Below, piece after piece: positions 1 through 5,305 of a stretch of 9,877 bases of DNA. The DNA is taken from contig CALMAP010000015.1 of assembly GCA_937859825.1 (NCBI GenBank), positions 12,769 through 22,645 of the forward strand. The letters run 5' to 3'. Source of the DNA: an uncultured Terriglobus sp. Its GTDB lineage: Bacteria > Acidobacteriota > Terriglobia > Terriglobales > Acidobacteriaceae. The translations under genes and the position numbers were made by a program. The stretch's first letter is position 1; every line of letters starts with the position of its first letter. Under the pieces are notes generated by a model. That model had not been told where the DNA came from and did no database searches. It saw nothing but the letters and a program-made list of their open reading frames with translations.

Positions 1-384
1 GCCCGGTCCCAGGCACGAAAGCGGATGCTGTGGCTCACCGGTGTACCGGAACACGACTCCAAGGAGGTTGCGGTCGTTCTTCGCTAAATCGAGCTTGGAC
101 AAGAGAGCCAACCGCAGGCGCGACTTCAAAGCCTTGTTTGCTGCAAAGAAGTCAGCACACAAACGTTCCTGCTCTGTCTGTACCGTCTCGTAGTACGCCT
201 GAATGAGGGCTTCCTTGCTCGGGAAGTAGTAGTACGCGGCACCCTTCGCTACTCCGGCGTGGCTAGCGATTCCTTGCATCGTGGTGGCATCGAACCCGTG
301 CTCCCGGAAGAGCTCAAGAGCTTTAGAGAAGATCAGCTGCCTTGTCTGCTCGCCTTTGTCCGTCGCCAGCTCGGTTTTGACCAT
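1..384 (-). CDS. TetR/AcrR-family transcriptional regulator (C-terminus cut by window edge)
   Basis: I translated the minus strand from the ATG at 384-382; 128 codons run without a stop to base 1. The N-terminal 60 or so residues form a classic TetR DNA-binding domain. A helix with KALELFREHGFDATTMQGIA is followed by the helix-turn-helix signature AGVAKGAAYYYFPSKEALI. After it begins the variable ligand-binding domain (LSKLDLAKNDRNLLGVVFRYTG), of which only about the first third is inside the window. Full family members are usually 190-210 aa, so 60-80 residues are missing. Proteins of this family repress promoters until a small ligand binds. The gene is divergent from the recombinase at 606. 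A weak ribosome-binding match (GGCGGG) lies 10 nt before the ATG. Target and ligand cannot be told from the sequence. Confidence 0.9.
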   Translation of the reverse strand, partial: MVKTELATDKGEQTRQLIFSKALELFREHGFDATTMQGIASHAGVAKGAAYYYFPSKEALIQAYYETVQTEQERLCADFFAANKALKSRLRLALLSKLDLAKNDRNLLGVVFRYTGEPQHPLSCLGPG

Positions 385-390
385 GGTCAA
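377..390. promoter_or_regulatory. 14-bp perfect palindrome over the tetR start codon (candidate operator)
   Basis: TTGACCATGGTCAA reads the same on both strands and includes the start codon of the TetR gene (382-384). TetR proteins bind palindromes of about this size, commonly in their own promoters. A near copy lies at 426-439. Autoregulatory binding is inference. Confidence 0.5.
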
Positions 391-418
391 TATTCCCGCC
401 GTCCGAGCGCGCCGTCAA
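390..418 (-). promoter_or_regulatory. Candidate tetR promoter
   Basis: On the minus strand TTGACG (418-413) is followed after 17 bp by GAATAT (395-390). The -35 matches 5 of 6 consensus bases; the -10 is only fair. Transcription would start at about 383, close to the ATG itself, so this promoter would give a leaderless or nearly leaderless message. A second, more distant option is the AATAAT hexamer at 426-421, which has no good -35. The 377-390 palindrome would overlap the start point in the first case. Confidence 0.35.
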
Positions 419-425
419 GGATTAT

Positions 426-439
426 TTGAACATGGTCAA
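426..439. promoter_or_regulatory. Second, near-perfect palindrome (candidate operator)
   Basis: TTGAACATGGTCAA differs at one base from the perfect palindrome at 377-390. The two centres are 49 bp apart. A repeated palindrome in the region in front of a TetR gene is what a two-site autoregulatory operator would look like. Confidence 0.45.
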
Positions 440-463
440 CTCTTAGCGCGAGAAAGTGATCGG

Positions 464-490
464 ATCTTAGGGTCTCCCATCTAAGATGGG
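464..490. repeat. Two overlapping inverted repeats upstream of the recombinase
   Basis: CCCATCT (476-482) and AGATGGG (484-490) form an inverted repeat with a 1-nt spacer. ATCTTAG (464-470) and CTAAGAT (481-487) form another with a 10-nt spacer. They share bases 481-487, so as hairpins they exclude each other. They sit 116-142 bp before the recombinase start. Small serine recombinases act at short imperfect inverted repeats that often lie upstream of their own gene, so this could be a crossover or operator site. That role is not proven. Confidence 0.35.
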
Positions 491-605
491 TCATCACAAA
501 CGAAGGTTTGTGAACGCATCTGCAGCTCACCCACTTTGTTGACGATTTTTACCCAAAACACGCTCTTTTCTCAAGTCATAATCTAGCTGTTCACGCTGGA
601 CGTTT

Positions 606-1217
606 ATGGTAGCGTCAGACATGGTCATTGGCTACGCCCGTGTCTCAACGGAAGACCAGAACACAGAAGGCCAACTTCCAGATTTGCGTAAGGCCGGTTG
701 CAAGCGCGTCTACCAGGAGAAAGTGAGCGGCGGTGCCGCTGACAGGCCGGAGTTGGAAAAATGCCTGGAGCGTTTGGAGAAGGGAGACACGCTCGTGGTG
801 TGGCGGCTGGACCGGCTTGGCCGTTCCATCCGTGACCTGCTTCGGATCGTGGACGGGCTCGACAAGAACGGTGTTCACTTCGTCTGCCTCAAAGAGAAGT
901 TCGATACCAGCACAGCTGCAGGCCGGCTGGTCTTCCACTTCTTTGCCGCACTGGCCCAGTTCGAGAAGGAACTGGTCCGGGAGAGGACCATGGCAGGACT
1001 CTCTGCGGCAAGGGCTCGCGGTCGGCTGGGAGGCAGAAGCCGCCTGCTCACTCCGCAGCAGGCGAAGGTCGTCAAGACCATGTGGGACAGTCACGACCAT
1101 ACTCGGCAGGAGATCGCCACCCAGTTCAAGGTCTCGGTCTCTACGATCGTACGCAGCCTGCGAGCTTCGGCAGCGCCACCCACGCCAACTCCTCCGAAGC
1201 CGAAGGGAGGGAAGTGA
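606..1217 (+). CDS. Small serine recombinase (resolvase/invertase family)
   Basis: A 203-aa protein with the full layout of Tn3 resolvase/DNA invertases. The catalytic domain opens with GYARVSTEDQN; Ser14 is the expected nucleophile that forms the phosphoserine link to DNA, with Arg12 beside it. The conserved active-site stretch WRLDRLGRSIRDLL (Arg70, Arg73) follows, then the long E-helix AALAQFEKELVRERT. A C-terminal helix-turn-helix lies at about residues 151-185 (TRQEIATQFKVSVSTIVRSL). A short proline/lysine-rich tail ends the protein. An alternative start at 621 (MVIGYARVST) would match the usual family N-terminus better. Neither start has a strong ribosome-binding site, though TGGA precedes 606. 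It heads a tight three-gene cassette with the 67-aa gene and the HNH gene. Its recombination target is unknown. Confidence 0.95.
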   Translation: MVASDMVIGYARVSTEDQNTEGQLPDLRKAGCKRVYQEKVSGGAADRPELEKCLERLEKGDTLVVWRLDRLGRSIRDLLRIVDGLDKNGVHFVCLKEKFDTSTAAGRLVFHFFAALAQFEKELVRERTMAGLSAARARGRLGGRSRLLTPQQAKVVKTMWDSHDHTRQEIATQFKVSVSTIVRSLRASAAPPTPTPPKPKGGK

Positions 1218-1420
1218 TGCGTGTGCTCTGCAGTACGATCCATGGCACCGATGTAGAGGGGGAAGTGATCGGCGGCGAGAGCTTCGACCCAGAGACAGAG
1301 ACCTGTGACATGGAGTCGGTTTTCACGCTACGCTGCGACGATGGCAGGCTTTACCAAGTGCATGGTTGGCTGGTCGATGTGACTATTCTGGAGAAGCCAA
1401 GCAAGTTCTATCTGATGTGA
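1217..1420 (+). CDS. Small protein of unknown function, 67 aa
   Basis: I do not recognise this protein. The ATG at 1217 overlaps the recombinase stop (ATGA) and follows a strong GGGAGGGAAG Shine-Dalgarno sequence, which supports this start over an ATG upstream in the same frame at 1082 that lies inside the recombinase. The protein is acidic and alternates hydrophobic and polar residues, suggesting a small beta-rich fold. It has three cysteines (5, 30, 40), a run GEVIGGESFDPETETCD, and a hydrophobic C-terminal half (YQVHGWLVDVTILEKPSKFYLM). It has no signal peptide, membrane segment or known motif. Its position, locked between a recombinase and an HNH nuclease, suggests a partner or accessory role in the same element; that is inference. 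Confidence 0.7.
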   Translation: MRVLCSTIHGTDVEGEVIGGESFDPETETCDMESVFTLRCDDGRLYQVHGWLVDVTILEKPSKFYLM

Positions 1421-1423
1421 CCG

Positions 1424-1876
1424 ATGAAGACGCCGCGACAGACCGCCATGCACTGCCCGTGTGGAAGGGCAAAGATCCTTGCGCTGGGCCTGTGCTCGAC
1501 CTGCTACACCTTGAAGCGGCAGGATGCCGAGCACTTCGGCGGCCTGCGGGAAGTGGTGCTGGAACGTGACGGCTACCGTTGTCGCGTCTGCGACGCTTCC
1601 GGGCGAGGGAAGCGGGAGATCATCGTGCACCACCGGGTGCCAGGCAAATCCGTCCTCAACCTGATGATTGCCCTCTGTCCCGCTTGTCATGCCAAGATTC
1701 ATCGCACAAAGGCTGCGCTCTCCGTTATGCCGCCTCTACTGCTGAAGCTGTGGCGGGAGCAGAACCCTGACGGGCAGGAGCAGATTGCCCTCGACTTCAG
1801 CCGTCCGCAGCTAATAGGGAAGAAAATGCCGCTATTTTTGGACCCCATGGACGGCCTGAGACGGCAGTTCAGATGA
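1424..1876 (+). CDS. HNH endonuclease with an extra N-terminal zinc knuckle
   Basis: A 150-aa protein. Residues 53-93 form an HNH nuclease core: CRVC (Cys53, Cys56), the His pair IIVHHR (69-70), the Asn in SVLNLM (Asn79), CPAC (Cys85, Cys88) and KIH (His93). The two CxxC pairs should hold a structural zinc; His and Asn place the catalytic metal. Before the core lies a second cysteine cluster, CPC-N10-CSTC (Cys11, 13, 24, 27), which looks like a separate zinc knuckle for DNA binding. The start at 1424 lies 3 nt after the previous stop and has no clear ribosome-binding site, so translation is probably coupled; ATG 1448 is an alternative. HNH proteins of this size occur in homing elements, phages and mobile islands. 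The target is unknown. No methylase or other restriction partner is nearby. Confidence 0.88.
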   Translation: MKTPRQTAMHCPCGRAKILALGLCSTCYTLKRQDAEHFGGLREVVLERDGYRCRVCDASGRGKREIIVHHRVPGKSVLNLMIALCPACHAKIHRTKAALSVMPPLLLKLWREQNPDGQEQIALDFSRPQLIGKKMPLFLDPMDGLRRQFR

Positions 1877-1915
1877 GCGGATCCAAGTAGATTTCGACTG
1901 CTTACGGCATGCTGC

Positions 1916-2311
1916 TTACTTAGCCGCGGAAACTTCCCTTCGCGTTTCAGACCATCGCACGAGCGCCTGGAGTGCAGGACGCAAGTCTAGCCCGAGTTCC
2001 GTCAGTTTGTATTCGACTTTGGGCGGCACTTCGGGATAGACCGTGCGATGGACGACGCCATTTGTCTGAAGGAAGCGGAGCTGCTGAATGAGCATCTTCT
2101 GCGAAGCGAGTGGGATGGCACGCTCCAACTCCGAAAAGCGCATCACTCCCTTGTCGAACAGGTGGAAGACGATCATCATCTTCCAGCGTCCCTCGAGGAG
2201 GGTAAAAGCCTCCTCTGCGGCATCTGCTGACCAATCATCCTTGGTGTGACCTGGTGGTTCTTTCACCTTACCTTTTGGTAAGTACCCCACCTTCTGGTCA
2301 GTTCTTGTCAT
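1916..2311 (-). CDS. HxlR-family winged-helix transcriptional regulator
   Basis: A 131-aa protein with the HxlR (DUF24/MarR-like) core. LLEGRWKMMIVFHLF and MRFSELERAIPLASQKMLIQQLRFL form the helix-turn-helix. VVHRTVYPEVPPKVEYKLTELG is the very characteristic wing, and a dimerisation helix ends it (RPALQALVRW). The start at 2311 has an AGGAGG ribosome-binding site at 2329-2324. A basic 25-residue tail (TRTDQKVGYLPKGKVKEPP) precedes the core, which is longer than usual. The protein has no cysteine at all, whereas redox-sensing members such as YodB and HypR use a conserved N-terminal cysteine. It is divergent from the catalase-like gene, with 58 bp between the starts and matching inverted repeats nearby. 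It most likely controls that gene and itself; the inducer is unknown. Confidence 0.93.
   Translation of the reverse strand: MTRTDQKVGYLPKGKVKEPPGHTKDDWSADAAEEAFTLLEGRWKMMIVFHLFDKGVMRFSELERAIPLASQKMLIQQLRFLQTNGVVHRTVYPEVPPKVEYKLTELGLDLRPALQALVRWSETRREVSAAK
2267..2282. promoter_or_regulatory. Inverted repeat CTTACC-TTTT-GGTAAG, candidate HxlR operator inside the gene
   Basis: Perfect 6-bp arms with a 4-nt spacer. It lies over codons 10-15 of the HxlR gene and shares its half-site (CTTAC/GTAAG) with the site at 2320-2337, 53 bp away. A downstream operator within the start of the coding region would let the repressor block its own transcription. Binding is inference. Confidence 0.45.
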
Positions 2312-2334
2312 TTGATTAGCTTACCTCCTACAGT
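2305..2334 (+). promoter_or_regulatory. Candidate promoter of the catalase-like gene
   Basis: TTGTCA (2305-2310, 5 of 6 consensus) and TACAGT (2329-2334, 4 of 6) are 18 bp apart on the plus strand. The start point would fall near 2341, about 29 nt before the ATG. The inverted repeat at 2320-2337 covers the -10 and part of the spacer, so a bound repressor would exclude RNA polymerase. Confidence 0.4.
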
Positions 2335-2337
2335 AAG
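2320..2337. promoter_or_regulatory. Inverted repeat CTTAC-N8-GTAAG, candidate HxlR operator
   Basis: The arms match those of the repeat at 2267-2282, with a spacer of 8 rather than 6 between the CTTAC/GTAAG cores. The site covers the HxlR ribosome-binding site (2324-2329) and the proposed -10 of the divergent catalase-like gene. It is well placed to control both genes. Confidence 0.45.
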
Positions 2338-2369
2338 GGAGTTGTTACCCCAAAGCCCAGGACCCGCCA

Positions 2370-3458
2370 ATGCCGAATCACCTCCTGTACTCTCCCGCCG
2401 TAGAGCAGCCTGAACCCGATGAACAAGAAACCTTTCAGAAGATCGTCAAGCTGATGACGGAAGGGCAGGACCTCACCCGTGAAAAATACGGCCGTCCAAT
2501 CCGCATCTCCCATGCCAAGGCTCACGCCATCCTTAAGGGCACGCTCGTTGTGCGCCAGGATCTTCCAACGCAGCTCGCACAAGGACTGTTCAGTAAACCC
2601 GGTTCCTACGACGTGCTGGTGCGTATGGCTTCTGCTCCGGGCGAACTGCTGGACGACTCCAAGGTAAACAGCACACGCGGGATGGCGATCAAGGTCTTTG
2701 GTGTCGAAGGACCCAAGCTGTCGGGACACACTGCCGACACGCAGGATTTTGTGCTTTCTCCCGGCAAGGAGTTCATCTCAGGGAATGCGAAAGCATTCCT
2801 GCAGGCCTTCAAGCCTAATGCAGAGGTTGCACCCAAGCTGTCGGACACCACGAAGGGCATCGTTTCAACGATCTCCCGCGTCACGAATGAGGCGTTGAAC
2901 GCTGTTGGTGTGAACTCTGCAAAGCTGGACTTCTTCGGTCATCCCCTTGTTCATCCTCTCGGGGAAGCGCAGTATTCTCAAACTGCTTTCCGGCACGGTG
3001 AGTTTGTAGCGAAGTACGGAGTCATTCCAGACACGCCAGCACTCGAAGCGCTTATTGCAGACAAGTTCGATCCTGAGACGCCGGACGCTCTGCGTGAAGA
3101 CTGCAATGCTTTTCTGAAGGTAAACGCGGCAGAGTACAGCTTCCGTGTCCAACTCAACACGAACACGGATGAGATGTCGATTGAAGACGCTACAAGCCCC
3201 TGGCCGGAAGAACTGTCGCAGTATGAAGAAGTAGCACGGCTCATCATTCCTGCTCAGACTGCATGGGATTCAGCGCGAGACAGCTTCGTTGAGCCACTTT
3301 CCTTCTCGCCGGATCATTCGCTCGTCGCTCACCAGCCACTTGGCTCCATCAACCGTGCGCGTCGCGTCGCGTATCAGGCATTGTCGCAAGTACGTCGTTC
3401 AGAAAGCGGCAACTCAACAACGGAGCCAGCCAACGCCAACGCTCTCGCTGCAAATTGA
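2370..3458 (+). CDS. Catalase-family heme protein (SrpA-like catalase-related peroxidase)
   Basis: A 362-aa protein of the short catalase-related group, much shorter than true catalases (about 480 aa or more). HAKAHAILKGTLVV carries the likely distal histidine (His52). RMASAPGELLDDSKVNSTRGMAIKVFG (from Arg85) matches the heme-pocket strand of catalases (R.S...D....RG.A.K). TQDFVLSPGKEFI stands where true catalases have the distal Asn region. PLGSINRARRVAYQALSQVR ends the core; Arg331 and Tyr335 fit the R-x3-Y proximal heme ligand. No signal peptide is visible, so it is probably cytoplasmic. A good ribosome-binding site (AGGA, 2359-2362) lies 7 nt before the ATG. The divergent HxlR gene probably regulates it. 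Relatives have heme-dependent peroxidase or weak catalase activity; the substrate here is unknown. The last 20 residues are low-complexity Asn/Ala/Thr. Confidence 0.92.
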   Translation: MPNHLLYSPAVEQPEPDEQETFQKIVKLMTEGQDLTREKYGRPIRISHAKAHAILKGTLVVRQDLPTQLAQGLFSKPGSYDVLVRMASAPGELLDDSKVNSTRGMAIKVFGVEGPKLSGHTADTQDFVLSPGKEFISGNAKAFLQAFKPNAEVAPKLSDTTKGIVSTISRVTNEALNAVGVNSAKLDFFGHPLVHPLGEAQYSQTAFRHGEFVAKYGVIPDTPALEALIADKFDPETPDALREDCNAFLKVNAAEYSFRVQLNTNTDEMSIEDATSPWPEELSQYEEVARLIIPAQTAWDSARDSFVEPLSFSPDHSLVAHQPLGSINRARRVAYQALSQVRRSESGNSTTEPANANALAAN

Positions 3459-3472
3459 TCCTTGCCGAATCG

Positions 3473-3506
3473 ACTCCCGTACCGAAGAACCCTACGGTAC
3501 GGGAGT
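3473..3506 (+). terminator. Strong hairpin after the catalase-like gene, no U-tract
   Basis: ACTCCCGTACCG (3473-3484) and CGGTACGGGAGT (3495-3506) pair perfectly over 12 bp around a 10-nt loop, starting 15 nt after the stop codon. The position fits a transcription terminator or 3' stabilising hairpin. No T-run follows, so it is not a textbook intrinsic terminator. Confidence 0.55.
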
Positions 3507-3604
3507 TGCTGATCTCACTTACTCCTTCGTACCCAACCCGTCTCTTGAACTTACAGTTTTGATGAGAGGGAACATGACGCTTCTGAAGAGCGCATACAGG
3601 TCAA

Positions 3605-3632
3605 CTATACAAACCCATCGTTACCGGACGTA
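3605..3632 (+). repeat. Spaced element, copy A: CTATACA-N13-CGGACGTA
   Basis: CTATACA (3605-3611) and CGGACGTA (3625-3632) recur with exactly the same 13-bp spacing and orientation at 9711-9738. In the spacer 6 of 13 bases also agree, giving 21 of 28 overall. This copy lies 157 bp before the start of the oxidoreductase operon, where an activator or alternative-sigma site could be. Its nature is unknown. Confidence 0.5.
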
Positions 3633-3779
3633 TATTACTCATCATAGATGACTTACGCGTGGTAATAGCACTACACCTCAGGTGGTGCGTAGCGACACCT
3701 TGACGCACGGTGGCAGACCTGGCACCTCTGCCCAGTTGCATCTAAATCAACACGCAAGAGAGCGAACGCAGGCACCTTC

Positions 3780-3786
3780 GGAGGAA
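3780..3786 (+). promoter_or_regulatory. Ribosome-binding site fixing the small-subunit start
   Basis: GGAGGAA stands 2 nt before the ATG at 3789 when measured from its end, with the GGAGG core 4 nt away. It is the best Shine-Dalgarno match in this leader. It matters because it argues against a longer N-terminus carrying a secretion signal. Confidence 0.7.
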
Positions 3787-3788
3787 GC

Positions 3789-4310
3789 ATGACAACCGGA
3801 CAGCAGGCATTGGAAGAGACGGTGGATCTGGCGGTGCCAACACATATGACGGTGTCTGGCCGTTCTCACACCTTGCGGGTTGAGCCCTGGACTTCTTTGC
3901 TTGACCTTCTTCGGGAAGGACTGCAACTGACGGGGAGTAAGAAGGGATGCGACCACGGCCAGTGCGGGGCGTGTACCGTGCTGGTGAATGGTGTACGGGT
4001 GAACAGCTGTCTTTGCTTGGCTGTGATGCACGACGGAGACGCAATCACAACGATTGAAGGTCTTGGGAGCGAAGGAAACCTTTCTACGATGCAACAGTCC
4101 TTTGTGGATCACGATGGCTACCAGTGCGGGTATTGCACACCGGGTCAGATTTGCTCCGCTGTAGGCATGCTGAATGAGGGCCACGCGAGGACAGAAGCGG
4201 ACATTCGTGAGCAGCTGAGTGGCAACGTATGTCGTTGCGGAGCGTACCCGAACATCGTCGCCGCGGTGAAGCACGTCATGGGCATGGGCCAGACGGAAGG
4301 TGGGCGATGA
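3789..4310 (+). CDS. paoA: Aldehyde oxidoreductase, [2Fe-2S] subunit (PaoA/YagT-like)
   Basis: A 173-aa electron-transfer subunit of the xanthine oxidase family. The N-terminal plant-type ferredoxin domain holds one [2Fe-2S] cluster through Cys54, Cys59, Cys62 and Cys74 (KKGCDHGQCGACTVLVNG...NSC). The helical domain holds the second through Cys113, Cys116, Cys148 and Cys150 (QCGYCTPGQ, CRCGAYPN). Electrons pass from the molybdenum site through these clusters to FAD. The segments DHGQCGACTVLVNG and DGYQCGYCTPGQICS are close to Escherichia coli PaoA as I recall it. PaoA has a Tat signal before this domain. Here a strong GGAGGAA site (3780-3786) fixes the start at 3789, and no twin-arginine stretch precedes it back to the stop at 3690. 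The complex is therefore probably cytoplasmic. First gene of a three-gene operon; its stop overlaps the next start. Confidence 0.95.
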   Translation: MTTGQQALEETVDLAVPTHMTVSGRSHTLRVEPWTSLLDLLREGLQLTGSKKGCDHGQCGACTVLVNGVRVNSCLCLAVMHDGDAITTIEGLGSEGNLSTMQQSFVDHDGYQCGYCTPGQICSAVGMLNEGHARTEADIREQLSGNVCRCGAYPNIVAAVKHVMGMGQTEGGR

Positions 4311-5305
4311 ATAACTTTCAGTATGTACGTGCCGAAGGTCTGGACGGTGCTGCCCGGTTCGTCGCAGGGCACGTCGGGGCGAAGTTCATCGGTGGTGGAA
4401 CGAACCTCGTCGATCTGATGAAGTACAACGTCGAGAAACCCTCGTCGCTGGTGGATCTGAATCGGCTTTCCATGCGCGACGTTTCGGAACTACCGGACGG
4501 TGGTTTGCGGATCGGTGCGTTGGTGACCAACAGCGATGTTGCTTACCATCCGACTGTATCGACGCGTTACCCATTGCTGTCACGAGCCATCCTGGCCGGT
4601 GCAAGCGCGCAACTCCGCAACAAGGCGACCACCGGCGGCAACCTGCTGCAGCGCACGCGCTGCGTTTATTTCTACGACACAGCGACGCCCTGCAACAAGC
4701 GTGAGCCCGGAACCGGATGTCCGGCAAAAGAGGGTATCAATCGCACCCTGGCCATCCTCGGCACAAGCGTGTCGTGCATCGCGACGCACCCCTCCGATAT
4801 GTGTGTGGCGCTCGGCGCACTGGGTGCCGTGGTGCAGGTGACAGGGCCTGGTGGCAGTCGCAGCATTCCCTTCGAACAGTTCCATCGTTTGCCGGGGGAC
4901 CATCCTGAGATAGACACCACGCTGGCGGCGGACGAAATCATCACCTCCGTCGATCTGCCCAGAACCGGCTTTGCCGGCCACTCCGCCTATATCAAGGTGA
5001 GGGATCGGCAGTCGTACGCGTTCGCCCTGGTCTCTGTAGCGGCGGGCCTTGAAGTCGCGGATGGAGTGATCGCCAAAGCAGGCGTCGCGCTCGGAGGCGT
5101 GGCACACAAGCCCTGGAGAAATCCGCAGCTGGAGCAGGAGTTGCTGGTCGGCAGGCCTGCCAACCGCGATACCTACCATGAGTTCCAGCGCGCTCTGTTA
5201 GCGGGTGCGCAGGGGTTCGGAGAAAACGACTTCAAACTGAAGCTGGCACCGGTCACCGTAGTGCGTGCGTTGGAGCAGGCAGCCCACGAAGGAGAACAGG
5301 CATGA
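4307..5305 (+). CDS. paoB: Aldehyde oxidoreductase, FAD subunit with extra Cys cluster (PaoB/YagS-like)
   Basis: A 332-aa FAD-binding subunit of the molybdenum hydroxylase family. The start at 4307 overlaps the previous stop as ATGA; a longer reading from 4229 lies inside the small-subunit gene and is unlikely. FAD-binding motifs are KFIGGGTNLVDLMK (residues 26-39) and ATTGGNLLQRTRC (107-119). An insertion rich in cysteine follows (Cys119, Cys129, Cys138, with Cys157 and Cys166 after it). It is very close to the segment of E. coli PaoB that binds a [4Fe-4S] cluster, as in TATPCNKREPGTGC and IATHPSDMCVAL. The C-terminal domain (about 215-330) is the usual CO dehydrogenase flavoprotein C-domain. 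FAD passes electrons to the final acceptor, oxygen or a ferredoxin in relatives. Shine-Dalgarno AAGGTGG precedes the start. Confidence 0.94.
   Translation: MNNFQYVRAEGLDGAARFVAGHVGAKFIGGGTNLVDLMKYNVEKPSSLVDLNRLSMRDVSELPDGGLRIGALVTNSDVAYHPTVSTRYPLLSRAILAGASAQLRNKATTGGNLLQRTRCVYFYDTATPCNKREPGTGCPAKEGINRTLAILGTSVSCIATHPSDMCVALGALGAVVQVTGPGGSRSIPFEQFHRLPGDHPEIDTTLAADEIITSVDLPRTGFAGHSAYIKVRDRQSYAFALVSVAAGLEVADGVIAKAGVALGGVAHKPWRNPQLEQELLVGRPANRDTYHEFQRALLAGAQGFGENDFKLKLAPVTVVRALEQAAHEGEQA

Larger units (their letters stand above)
3507..3788. other. Non-coding leader region of the oxidoreductase operon
   Basis: I see no credible gene between the hairpin at 3506 and the ATG at 3789. The stretch is AT-richer than its surroundings around 3600-3650. 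It holds the spaced element at 3605-3632 and small inverted repeats: TCATC-ATA-GATGA (3639-3651), CACCT-C-AGGTG (3674-3684) and GGCAGA-N9-TCTGCC (3712-3732). The last would lie in the operon's 5' leader if transcription starts upstream of it. No convincing -35/-10 pair stands out; TTGACG at 3700-3705 has no -10 at a usable distance. Confidence 0.5.

Noticed and set aside
281..484. 67-codon plus-strand frame over the TetR start
   Set aside because: It is antisense to the TetR DNA-binding domain and has no ribosome-binding site.
733..1308. 191-codon plus-strand frame over the recombinase
   Set aside because: It is a frame-shifted reading of the recombinase and small-protein genes, rich in Trp/Arg/Ser with no ribosome-binding site.
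1898..1919. Direct repeat CTGCTTAC twice, 14 bp apart
   Set aside because: Only 8 bp long, at the junction of the HNH and HxlR gene ends; too short to claim an attachment site or cassette boundary.
3289..3651. 120-codon plus-strand frame after the catalase-like gene
   Set aside because: More than half of it overlaps the real gene in another frame. The rest is non-coding in character and has no start signal of its own.
3690..3788. Possible upstream Tat signal for the small subunit
   Set aside because: The in-frame upstream stretch has no ATG and no twin-arginine followed by a hydrophobic segment, and the strong Shine-Dalgarno site points to 3789.
4229..4306. Longer N-terminus for the FAD subunit
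   Set aside because: The extra 26 residues are encoded inside the small-subunit gene and look like shadow sequence; the ATGA overlap at 4307 matches the operon style and the family N-terminus.
4580..5179. 199-codon minus-strand open frame
   Set aside because: It is antisense to the FAD subunit gene, with no motif and arginine/glycine-rich composition typical of a shadow frame.
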